Shown one piece after another: positions 53,066 through 63,199 of a DNA stretch of 64,000 nt. The notes beneath the pieces are model-generated. The model saw only the letters and a list, made by a program, of their open reading frames with translations, was not told where the DNA came from and made no database searches. Source of the DNA: Coenobita brevimanus (lineage: Eukaryota; Arthropoda; Malacostraca; Decapoda; Coenobitidae); assembly GCA_032717465.1 (NCBI GenBank), contig CM064712.1, positions 24,814,432 to 24,878,431 on the forward strand, given 5' to 3'. The translations under genes and the position numbers were made by a program. Every line of letters begins with the position of its first letter. The stretch's first letter is position 1.

Positions 53066-54281
53066 ACACCGTGACGTCGGAGTGTGCACGAGGCCATCTC
53101 GTGGTATTGCCCATAGACTCGTCTTACATACACACTTACACTACTCATGAAGTATTTTATAAACTGAATGTAGTAGAAATGGTATTATTGATCTATCAGG
53201 TGAACTTTTTTTTTTGTAGAAATGGAACAGAAATTTGAAAAGTGATGTGATCATGTAACGGAAAGGCGAAATTCAAACTCATTAACCGTTTTCTTTCACT
53301 TATATTAATATGTTAGATAATTAGGAGCGTTGAAGGGAACTTAGTGGTTGTGAGCAAAAATGTGATTTTGAGTTGTTCCTCGAGGCTAAACAAGCCCGAG
53401 TGATTATGTATTCTTGGTGATTATGCATTAATGATGATTATGAACTATTAATAATTATGAATTGATAGTGTTTGTGAATTATAGTGAACTGCATGATGAG
53501 GTTATACTACACGGACGAAATAGAACACGAGTGATTATTTTTCTTGGGTCGAGGCTATGCCAGCTCGAAAAGACAACCCAAACCCATAAATGTCCCAGTC
53601 TTGAGGCTATTGACGAACCCAAGAATAACCGACATTAAAGAGTGAGGTATGATGTCCTCAGAAACCACTTGAATATTCCAATTGTTTAGCTTGGTGACAA
53701 TATTGTATGATGGTCGCCCAAACCTTGGTTTTAATTTACAACCCTTTTCCATATGACTAAAGGTCATGTAATTAAAAATGTCTGTTGAAAGCCAGTATAG
53801 AATTATTAAAGTAGAGTAAAGTATAGGTCATTTTTTTTTATTTTTTATACCCAATCAAGGGAATTATGTCCTCTCATGCCTAACTCACTCCCCTTCCAAT
53901 TCAAGATTCCTCCGCTTTGGGAACGACGACCACGCGTGGTACTGACTTAATCTCGCCTCGGCCAAAAACTACAAACGCTACCAAAACTATCTTAAACAAT
54001 TAACCTTTATCATACCAAGTCAAAACACCACCCCTCCCCCTTCTGCTTTACTGAAGTGATTTTCTATCAATCACGGAGGGGAGACTAAGTCGAGTACCAT
54101 TTGTATTATCAATGGGTAAGTTGAACAGAACCAATAACTGATGGGAGATTAAATAACTGGCGTCACACTGATGAACAATAGTGGTGGGATAAGAAAAAAA
54201 TCCTGTCATTACACTGGTGGCAATAGCGGTGGGATATTCATCGTTCCCCAATTAGTGGCGTTGGTGAGAAAGTGAAGGGAA
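53066..54281 (+). other. Leader of LTR-2, no gene seen
   Basis: About 1.2 kb of AT-rich sequence between the LTR and the SGNH ORF, with no convincing coding region. Confidence 0.5.
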
Positions 54282-54285
54282 ATGA

Positions 54286-54822
54286 CTAGCAAAGAGAGTG
54301 AGAATGTTAAGGGTAGCAGGTCATTCCCAAATACCTCCGCAACTCTATGCTCAGGACGTAGAGATTAGAATCTTTCGGGCAAGTGGAGGCAAGGTTAGGA
54401 ATTTCTTTCAGGACTCTCGGTTAAATTCAGTATTGGAGTGGGAATGTGACCTTGTATTTTTGTGGATTGGAAGTAACGATATTGACCAAAATACCACCCC
54501 TCAAGAAATTTTTCATAGAATAAAGGCTGTTACCAGGGAGCTGGAGAAACAATGCCACGCCAGGGTGACTGTTTGTCAAGTAGAACCAAGAGTGTACCAG
54601 GGAGCAAGTGCTCCTATTTCATCTGAGGACTATAAAACAGTAAGGAACTCGATCAATAAGAAAATTCGCCGAAGCTTACCGAATCAACACCTGCAATTTA
54701 ACAAGGCTTACTATAGTTATAACCTAGCGGATGGAGTACACTGGAGAGGTGCAGTGAGAGAGCAAGTAGATGCCAAATTTGTCAGAATTATCGAGTCCTA
54801 CATAGACGATGGAAGTGATTAG
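54286..54822 (+). CDS. SGNH (GDSL)-hydrolase-like protein encoded upstream of gag in LTR-2
   Basis: An open frame from 54286 with its first ATG at 54304; about 172 residues. All four family blocks are present in order: Ser in GHSQ (about residue 6-9), Gly in RASGGKV (about 31), Asn in WIGSNDID (about 57), and the Asp-His pair in ADGVHW (about 144). The fold expected is an alpha/beta esterase/lipase-like hydrolase. SGNH modules are known from CR1-type LINE ORF1 and some tyrosine-recombinase retrotransposons; here one stands between a 5' LTR and gag. An upstream ATG at 54282 lies in another frame, so the true start is open. Substrate unknown; a role in membranes or particle release is only a guess. 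The ORF has no internal stop although gag and pol have several. Confidence 0.8.
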   Translation, partial: LAKRVRMLRVAGHSQIPPQLYAQDVEIRIFRASGGKVRNFFQDSRLNSVLEWECDLVFLWIGSNDIDQNTTPQEIFHRIKAVTRELEKQCHARVTVCQVEPRVYQGASAPISSEDYKTVRNSINKKIRRSLPNQHLQFNKAYYSYNLADGVHWRGAVREQVDAKFVRIIESYIDDGSD

Positions 54823-54904
54823 ACCTGCTCAAAGGTAAAGAGAGAAAACATTTCAAAATTTAATTTTCTTTTTTGAGTAAGAGTAGAAGAAAATTAGGGT
54901 CACC

Positions 54905-56062
54905 ATGTCTCTGTATGGACAATTGTTTGCTCAATCACAGCCGGAGGCTGATCGTCCATCACAAGCGGGGAGAGATCATGTAACCATTCCATTGGATGAG
55001 GCGGAGGAACAATTCGGTACTACAAATAGAACGTTGCCTTCACACTCGACCCCTTGTTCACACATTATGAATTCACGGCTCTCTCTCACAAAACCACACG
55101 ATATTCCAATTTTGGAATTAAATCAACTTCAAGGGATAGAAGCCACATCTCGCCTCGAAATGTTTTGTGAGGCGGTTGAACAAATTGATACCAGTAATGC
55201 AATCAGAATCCAGGTTGCCAAAAGTCGAATGGGTTCCGAATTGGCCACTTTCATTCATAATTACCAAAAGAAACATTTTGCACTGTCATGGCCCGAGCTA
55301 AAAAAAAATTTGAGCGCGGAGTTTACCATCGAGTTGAGTGTAGATTGAGCCTGGCAAGAGCTAGAGAGCATGACTTATGACTGGGAAGAATCACCCCAGG
55401 CGTTCGTACATAGGTTCATGTGCAAGCATGCGGCTCTCGAAACAAAGTTTCCAAAAGAAAAGTTTCCCTCGCGAGATAAATGAATTAAGAAGAAACTGTG
55501 GTATGGTCTTCCGCTCGAGTCTAGGGAAAAATTGGAAGGTTACCTTGACGGATATCCACTCCGTAAATTCATTGACAGGATCGAAAATGAGAGGCAGCTT
55601 CTCGAAGAGAGGTACACCACCCAAGTTAATGCAATGAGGGATAGGGACAATAAAAGTGAAGATCCCTCAAAAACAAATGTAGCTGATACTCCACTTAGAC
55701 CATCCCATGATAACTGTCAACCCGAGTCAGACAAGGAAGTGACTGAATTGAGAGCTCAATTAAGGGCTTTGAAAACAAATTTAGAACAACTCAACCAAAA
55801 ACAATCTACTCCTGTAACACCGAGGCGAAAATACTGTAGTTATTGTCTGAAGAGTTCACACACGTTGCAAGAATGTTGGGCAAAACCACCACCAGGCCAC
55901 TGTTTTGATTGCCGTAGGTTGGGATGTCGTAGAGGCAGTAATGATTGCCCAGGTCGCATAAACCACAGCGGAGTGACGCGGAGCAATAACAGATTTCACC
56001 CACCCAGCCCAAATGCGAGGCAGACTGTCAACCAAAGTTCCCCCATCAGTTTATTTGACTGA
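54905..56062 (+). pseudogene. Gag of LTR-2 (two in-frame TGA codons)
   Basis: ATG 54905 (MSLYGQLFAQSQ). One frame runs to 56062, interrupted by TGA at 55346-55348 and 55481-55483. The middle holds a retrotransposon gag-like block (LEMFCEAVEQ, FVHRFMCKHAALE, LPLESREKLEGYL). A coiled coil (about 55720-55800) follows, then two Cys-rich knuckles (CSYCLKSSHTLQEC and CFDCRRLGCRRGSNDC). It stops at TGA 56060-56062 and pol follows in the -1 frame. About 386 codons. Confidence 0.82.
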
Positions 56063-56979
56063 CCGCAGGCATAACATTACCCACAATAAGCGTCAGGGTG
56101 AATAATAAGGTAGTGGAAGCTGTAATTGATACAGGGAGTGGATATACCTTACTTAAAGAGGCCACCATGAAGCGGTTAGGAACAGAAATGAACATGAGGA
56201 GAAATCCACCGAGATTACAGGGAGTCACAGGAGCGCCACTCCGTATCCTGGGTATGGTCAAAGTAGATATCAGAGTGGGAGATGAGAAAGTTCATCAACA
56301 GTGGTGTCCAGTCGTCCCGAACACCTACTTGACCACTGAAATGTTGTTGGGATGTGATGTCCTCGGACAATCTCCGTTGATCTGGAATGGCGCGCAATGA
56401 GCGCTGATGTGGGGAGGAGCCCCGTACGTCGTAAACTATGTTCCACGGCAGAAAGGAAAAGTTGAGCGAGTCCAGGCCACACCTATCAGAGCCGTCAGGA
56501 ACCCTCAACAGTTGAAGCAGATTAATCTCGTAACAGTAGAGAGACTCACCCCATACCAAACCAAATTCATAGCCGTGCCAGTCAGTGAGGAGCCTAAAAC
56601 CACTTTACTGTTCTACCCACAAGTGCGTTTCAGTCATAATAGTCACCCTTACATATTATAAGTGAATTCAGAGGGCTTAGTCTATTTACCCCTCAATAAT
56701 AGAGCCAAACAAGATAAACTGTTTCGGATAGGTACCATTCTAGGCTCATATGAAATTATTGACGACCCTCCTGTAAGTACAGTCAGCTAAGTTACCAAAA
56801 TTCATAATGACCTGATCCCTACCAGTGATCGAACTGATGAAAGTGGAACTCGTGTTCAACGACTCCAAAAGCTAATTGACGAACAGACATGGCCTCACTT
56901 AGCTTTAGCTCAACAAGAAGAACTAGCTAACGTAATTCTGCAACACGATCCCCTCTTCATTTTGGAAAAAGGAGAACTA

Positions 56980-58184
56980 TAGTAGCCGCAGCGAGAAATG
57001 AACGCTGTGGTGGGGCAGGCGGGATGACCGGGGATTCCCCCACTGTAGCCATATCCACATGTCACCGACCATCGGCCACCGCTGCAGCCCCGCTCCATGA
57101 TCCTTATCCTGTGTCTCTGGCTTTCTCTTTCTCCCTCGGTTTCTATATAAACTGGTGTATTTCCGAAACTAATTATGAAATTATTATGACTTTTGTTCCA
57201 CACCACCACTGAGGTAAAAATCAAGGAGAGTTTTCTGTATAAAGGTTTCCCCCCCCTCCTAAATGTGGCATATGAGCGGGGGAGTGCGGCCTTGCCGATA
57301 CCTCCGCCTGATTATAATTATACACTCACCAGAACTGACCTGCCCTCAGACAAGTACAGTCTCGCTATGGATCGTTCTCCTGTTTCAAGCTCGCCATATG
57401 GCCACCATCACAGCCAAGCTAAGGCTCTTATCTACAACGTAAGCAGGTTCTTCTTAGAAGAAAAGGAAAATGGAGCACCTTTAATGCCACTCTCAAAAGC
57501 AGTTGCATGCACAGCTATGGCCACCAAGACAAGCGAATCAACAGTCAGAAGAATTTGTTCTTCATCTCAAGCTGCACCACAGAAACCCACGTTCACCTCA
57601 CCAAAGAAGATTCGTGCTGAACCTGTTACAGGTTTTGATGACTTTGACAAGTGTGTATTGAGAAGAACTGTCTTGGGGTTATATGAGAGGAAAGAAATTC
57701 CAACTGTGTACAAAATAAAAGAAGAGCTCAGTGAAAAAATCGGCTACTGTGGTAGCGAAACTTCCCTTCGCAAGGTCCTGCTCAAAACAGGATTCAGATT
57801 TGCAAAGGTTGATGGCCGAAGATTCCTTATGGAAAGAACTGATGTCGCTGCAGCTCGGTCAAGATTTTTAAGAGAAATGCGGCAGCTTAAACAGTCCGGC
57901 CACACCTTTGTTTACCTTGATGAAACTTGGGTGAACCAAAACTACACAGTTGGAAAGTGCTGGACTGATACTTCATCTCAAGGAGCAGCAGGAGTTAAGC
58001 CGCCCACAGGAAAAGGAGCACGACTGATTATTCTCCATGCTGGAACAGCAGACGGTTTCATCAATAATGGTGAGCTGGTGTTTCAAGCAAAAAATGATGG
58101 TGATTACCACCATCAGATGAATGCTAAAATAATTTCGGAAATACACTACTTTTCAGAGAGAGAGAGAGGAAAAAAAAAAACCGG

Positions 58185-58223
<39 letters not shown>

Positions 58224-58348
58224 GCTACCTCTATCTATCTATCTATCTATCTACCTACTTCCCTACCTACCAACTTACCTACCTACCTTCCTACCTACCT
58301 ACCTACCTACTTTTCAGAGAGAGAGAAAAAAAATTCGGAAGTACACTA

Positions 58349-58390
<42 letters not shown>

Positions 58391-58508
58391 CGAGTAAGGG
58401 GCGAGGATGGAGAGCGGGCTGGTGACATGTGGAGACGTGGCAAGACTGGGGGAATCCCGGTCAGGCCCCTGACCACACCCTGGCGTTCATTTCTCGCTGC
58501 GGCCACTA
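56980..58508 (+). mobile_element. Tc1/IS630-type DNA transposon inserted in LTR-2 pol
   Basis: TA duplication at 56978-56979 and 58509-58510. The terminal inverted repeats contain the perfect 20-mer CCGCAGCGAGAAATGAACGC and continue imperfectly for about 85 bp, including CCACATGTCACC at both sides. It holds a transposase with a DETW motif (57367-58140) and, in its 3' third, GT, CTAT, CTAC and GA microsatellites. Confidence 0.9.
57367..58180 (+). pseudogene. Tc1-like transposase, truncated by microsatellite expansion
   Basis: The likely start is ATG 57367 (MDRSPVSSSPYG). An N-terminal helix-turn-helix region (AVACTAMATKTSESTVRRI) and a second DNA-binding region (PTVYKIKEELSEKIGYCGSE) are followed by the DDE domain: FVYLDETWVNQNYTVGKCW (first catalytic Asp), GKGARLIILHAGTADGFI, and GDYHHQMNAKI. 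After that the frame enters (GA)n and (GT)n repeats and runs on as low-complexity sequence. The second and third acidic catalytic residues expected downstream are absent. A repeated ttcgga-tacacta-ttttcagag unit (about 58136 and 58335) brackets the microsatellites. Cannot be autonomous. Confidence 0.85.
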
Positions 58509-61180
58509 TAGGAACCATTAGCGGTCCCCCCGTTCACATTAAAGTAGCAGATCCACAGCCCAGCCGTGGACCGATCTATCGATATCCTGAACAAGCTAAA
58601 CAGGTGATTGCTGAAATGTTGCAAGACATGGAAGAGAGAGAAATTATTGAAAGATCAACAGCTGCCTGGTTATCTCCTATTGTATTAGTTAACAAGCCGG
58701 ACAGCAGCAAGCGCATGTGTTTAGATTATCGCCACGTGAATCAACATCTAGCCACGGATATCTATCCAGTGCCCAGACTAGAAGAATTAGTCGAGCAGGC
58801 CACAGGTCATAATTACTATGTGACTCTTGATATGCGTGAGGCATATTTTCAAATCATGTTGGACGAGGAGAGCCGTGATTTAACCACATTCAGTGATGGA
58901 GTCACACTTTACAGATTTAGGCGCTTACCATTCGGACTAAAATGTTCGCCAGCCATATTTTCCTGACGAATGCAAGACATTTTTACTCCATTGTTGAAGC
59001 AAGACTGGGTAAAGAATTATTTGGACGATTTAATAATTTGGGCTGATGACTTCCCCATGTTGTTGAGTCGCTTACAGCAACTATTCACTTTACTCACACA
59101 GAATGGGGCCAAGCTAAATTTAAGCAAATGTACTTTTGGGTTAAAAGGTGTAAATTTTCTTGGCCATAAAATCTCAGCGGCAGGGAGTACGCCGGACCCA
59201 AAAAACATAGAGGCTATCAACAAAACGAAAAGACCCACAAAAGTAAAAGAAGTCCGGAGATTCCTTGGGATGTGCGGGTTCTAACGAAAACACGTACCTT
59301 CGTTCGTAAAAATAGCAGCTCCCCTTACTAACTTAACAAGATCCGGAGTAGCGTTCGAATGGTCAGATGAGTGCCAATCCACGTTTGATCAATTGAAGTC
59401 GAGCTTAGTGAATGCGCCAGTATTGGTAAGAGCCAAAGTGACTCGACCATTCATAGTAACCACCGACGCGAGCAACACCCATATTGGTGGCGTATTGAGC
59501 CAGATACAACCAGACAACTCCAACTTACCTATTGGTTACTTTTCCAAAAAGCTCAATCCTTGCGAGAGAAAATATTCCGCAACTGACAAAGAAGCATTGG
59601 CAGTCATTCTCACATGCCGCAACTTCCACCATTACTTGTGGGGTTCCCACTTTACTATCTTGACAGACCATCAACCGCTTACCAGCATTTTTAAGCGAAA
59701 AACCAAATCCCCACGTATGAACCGATGGATTCTCGAAATGCGTGAGTACGACTACAATGTGCAATATGTCAAGGGTAAATATAATGTAGTCGCCGATCAG
59801 CTTTCTAGACCTGTCAGAGTGATATTCCACCAGTCAGAAACCAACTGGCTTGGATTTAGCCAAGACGAAATGAGAGATAAGCAGCGAGAAGAACCCATGT
59901 GGGATGAGTTAGCTAAGTACTTGCGTAGTGAGAAGCTCCCTACTAAAAGACTACCGAAAGCCATGTTGAGCCAGTTTGCGTTGATTGACGAACTATTATA
60001 TTTTGCTCAGGAAACAAATGGTGGTAGCATCCAATATTGTTTGGTGATTCCTAAGTCATTAACAAAAGAAGCTATAAAACACACTCATGAAATCTCAGGG
60101 CATCTAGGTCAGAAAAAATCTATTAAAAAAGCAGAACTATTCTATTGGCCAAATCTAAAAGTAGATGTATGCGAGTATGTGAAACAGTGTCCCACTTGTC
60201 AAAGATTCAAAGGTGAAACTGGGCTGCAGCAACCTTGGAAAGGTTTCCCGCCTGTAAGTAAACCATTGGAACGTATCGGGATCGACTTGACCGATATGGT
60301 TGCTGGAGCTCAGGGCTACCGATATGCCCTTACTGTCATAGATCACTACAGTAGGTTTGTGAAATATTATCCACTCAGAGACAAACATACACAACACATC
60401 ATACACTGTCTTGGGCAATACTTCACCGACTTTGGGACGCCACGAGGTATCGTCCTGGACAACGGCAGAGAGTTCACGAGTGGAGAGTTCAAGAAATTCT
60501 GCCGGAGGAACCAGGTGGACTTGTTCTATGTCACCCTTTATTATCCCTAGGGAAATTCCACCACTGAAAGGATGCATAGGACTATGAAAAGTATTCTAGC
60601 ATCCCTCTGCAATGGACACCCCTTGCATTGGCCTTAGCTGCTCCAGTCGTGCCAAACTGTCATAAATCAAGCAGTGCACTCAAGCACGGGACAACAGCCC
60701 TATTATGCCTTCTTCTCACGCCATCTCCCTCGCCTCATTGGTACCTTATTGCCTTCTGTGGACGCAGTGGAGGATGACCTATCGATAGCACACACGCTTA
60801 TCAAAAGTACCCACCAGAAAATGACCAAGCGATACCGGGAGGTGGCCAACAGGCAGAAGAGAGCGCAGAAGGTTGGAGTCAATAGCTTGGTGTGGGCGAA
60901 AAAAGAGACCATGCAGCCGGGTACCTGTAGGAAACTGAATGCCAAATGGGACGGCTCGTATAAAGTGATTGAAGTGCTGCTAGATGGAAGTGTTTATATC
61001 ATTGAAAATGTATTTAGTGGCAAAAGAATACAAAGGGCTGCTGAAAAGGTAAAACCATATTACGGAACCGAGGAATGGCTTTTAGAACCGTTGCAACAGG
61101 AGCTCGCCCCTGAGACCGAAGATGAGCGATTACCACCGCGAGTGAGGAATGCCCCTCGGAGGCTCATAGAGGAGAGTTAG

Positions 61181-61812
61181 CTGGAAAAGTATAGATAAGT
61201 GTATGAGACGAATGTTGTGAAACATAACTGCTTAAAGTTATGTTCCGGGTGAACTCATCCCCGAGGAGAGGGAATAAAAAGGAAAAAAGAAAGAAAAGAG
61301 TTCTGGTTGAAGCCGGGAAGTGCCTTACTTCGAGGGGAGTAATTAATCCCCTCACCTTATAGTTAGCACGGTTTGTGAGGTAGTGGAGTCTTCAGGACAT
61401 GAAATGAGTGCTCATCTTTGCGGGCGGAAAGCTGGAAACAACAGAACAGAGTGAATGCGAATGCGAATGGAAGAGTGGAAGGAAGCGCCTCCCGTGGTGA
61501 TCTCACTCTCGAGAGACCCTGTCAAGCTCAAGTGAGCGACAAGCTATCCTCCAAAACCTGAGGCTGACTGGGGCATAAATTCCCTCATAACATCACGTGT
61601 AAGGAGTGATCATACCTCCTAATGAAGTGAATAAGCGACCTTCCGAGGTACGCATCAGGTGTTTAATGTGGACCGACAGGTGCCACCGATTGTGGGGAAA
61701 GGTATTCCAATTCAAAGTGTTCAAAGCAGTTATAGGAGTAACAACATTCCATCCATGCACATGTCATAGATGATTGTCTTGGGTAAAATTTGTTTTCCGA
61801 ATGTGGGAGCCG
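61181..61812 (+). other. 3' untranslated part of LTR-2
   Basis: No gene. A purine-rich gaatgtgggagccg abuts the 3' LTR and may serve as the polypurine tract. Confidence 0.55.
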
Positions 61813-62596
61813 TGTAGTGCCACAAATTTAGTATTCATGTATGTGTTTAGAGATACTGTAATTTCTAAGTTAGATAGGGTGTAACCTGAATACTAGTCTA
61901 TAAATTCCTGTCCTAAGTAGTAATTCATATGTTAATGATTAATGTAGGGTTAACTTTATACTTATATGTATACATCTCTGTATCTATGCATGGGTGATGT
62001 AATTATGAGGGTTGAGCTATGGGAAATTCCTCTGTCTCATAGAGTAATGAATCACAGATGTGTGCGGCCTTTCTCCTTGTTTGTGCGTCGTTGTAGGGCG
62101 CCAAGTTTAAACCTTAAACAGAGTAATGATGGGTATACAATTCTTTCTGTATCCTAGTTGTGAAATGCTTACTAATGAAGCTGCTAGAACCCAAATATGT
62201 AAGATCAATAGTCAAAAATGCCAAAATAATGTCGTTTGTGAGGATCTAATAGTCCCGCTTGCCTTAGCCGTCACTAGATGGCATAAGCTACCCCAAACTC
62301 AAGGCGGGATAGTGATAAGTTCAGTATTTAAATTAAGTAAGGATTGAATCCCAAATTTTCCCCAATTCAATCAAAAGTCCTAACGTCATGTGTACAGTAC
62401 ACTACTATATAAATAGTGAAAGAATTATAACCCACCATATTGCAAAAACACAATCTCATTTGATCTAGCAGTGGCGTCCCTTGGTGCCTGACAATGCTAC
62501 ACTCGCTGCTCAGACATCGTGTATAACAGACGTTGGTTCAGGTGAGCTGTCCACATTCCTCCTTCCCCCCCCCCTTTTTCTTGTTTAATCCTTACA
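61813..62596 (+). repeat. 3' LTR of LTR-2
   Basis: Matches 52195-52971 over its length with scattered substitutions and a small indel near 62398. Followed by TGGCG. Confidence 0.9.
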
Positions 62597-62601
62597 TGGC
62601 G

Positions 62602-63199
62602 TGTTAGGACTCCATATTATATTTACAAATCATAATAGATAGCTAGATAAATAGATAGATAGAGAGACAGATAGAAGCAGGAGGTCGGATGATGAGAAGG
62701 TACTGTGTCTGCAAGAATCGAGCAATGCTAAACATGCTTACATACTCTTAACTCAAGGAATGCTTTATAGGCACACGGCATCGCCTAGTGACCATACACA
62801 CACATACTCACACACACACTCCTAGAACTTTCCAATCACAGGGAACACACGTGATACGACTTCTGCTACACCAGAATTTAGGAAAGAGAGCTCAGAAGGA
62901 AGCTAGCCATAGAACAGACAGGTCGCAGGGAGAAGGGCTTAGCAACTTGAGAGAGAGACAGAGAGAGCGAGACAGGGAGACAGGGACTCTACTCATACTC
63001 ACTCGTGAGTGAGAGACTTGTTAATATTTCCAAGACAAATAAATATAGTCCCATACTATTCTTTACCTCTCCTGTCATTGCACGGCAAATGGGAAAGAAG
63101 ATTATCTACTTACAAAGCTACTCAAGTATAACAACCGCTTGTCCACAAGTCTAATATATAAAACTTCTCAACAAGTAACATACAAAGTCTTTTATGACA
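62602..63199 (+). repeat. Probable LTR of a third retrotransposon (LTR-3)
   Basis: TGTTAGGACTCC... to ...CTTTTATGACA gives a TG...CA unit of 598 bp, followed directly by TTTGGCAGCAGCGAACG, which looks like a primer-binding region. An AATAAA lies near 63040. There is no second copy in the window, so the call rests on form only. Confidence 0.5.

Larger units (their letters stand above)
56063..61180 (+). pseudogene. Pol of LTR-2: PR-RT-RNase H-integrase, interrupted by a transposon and by stops
   Basis: Protease VIDTGSGYTLLKE and MLLGCDVLG. A linker follows to ILEKGEL, then the Tc1-like insertion; reverse transcriptase resumes at GTISGPPVHI. RT blocks: VNKPDSSKRMCLDYRHVN, VTLDMREAYFQIML, RLPFGLKCSPAIFS, NYLDDLIIWADD. 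RNase H: VTTDASNTHIGGVL, TDKEALAVIL, LTDHQPLTSIF, ADQLSRP. Integrase: HEISGHLGQKK with CPTCQ, IGIDLTDM, VLDNGREFTS and STTERMHRTMKS. C-terminal part from 60674. Without the 1,531-bp insert plus duplication the whole region is one frame. Stops: TGA 56398, TAA 56658, TGA 58964, TAA 59282, TAG 60548 and one near 60638. All catalytic aspartates look present, but the copy is dead. Confidence 0.87.
52195..62596 (+). mobile_element. LTR-2: Ty3/gypsy-type retrotransposon with an extra SGNH-hydrolase ORF
   Basis: Two LTRs (52195-52971 and 61813-62595) flank a leader, an SGNH-like ORF, gag, and a pol of canonical order PR-RT-RH-IN. A Tc1-like transposon interrupts pol at 56980-58508. Gag and pol carry scattered nonsense codons of all three types, so the copy is inactive. 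There is no matching target-site duplication. The left flank is LINE-B3; the right LTR is followed by TGGCG, which resembles the primer-binding start seen after the left LTR (TTGGCGTGAACC), and then by another LTR-like sequence. Confidence 0.88.

Noticed and set aside
54905..60550. Stop-codon reassignment of TGA in LTR-2
   Set aside because: TAA and TAG also interrupt the same frames, so ordinary decay explains the pattern.
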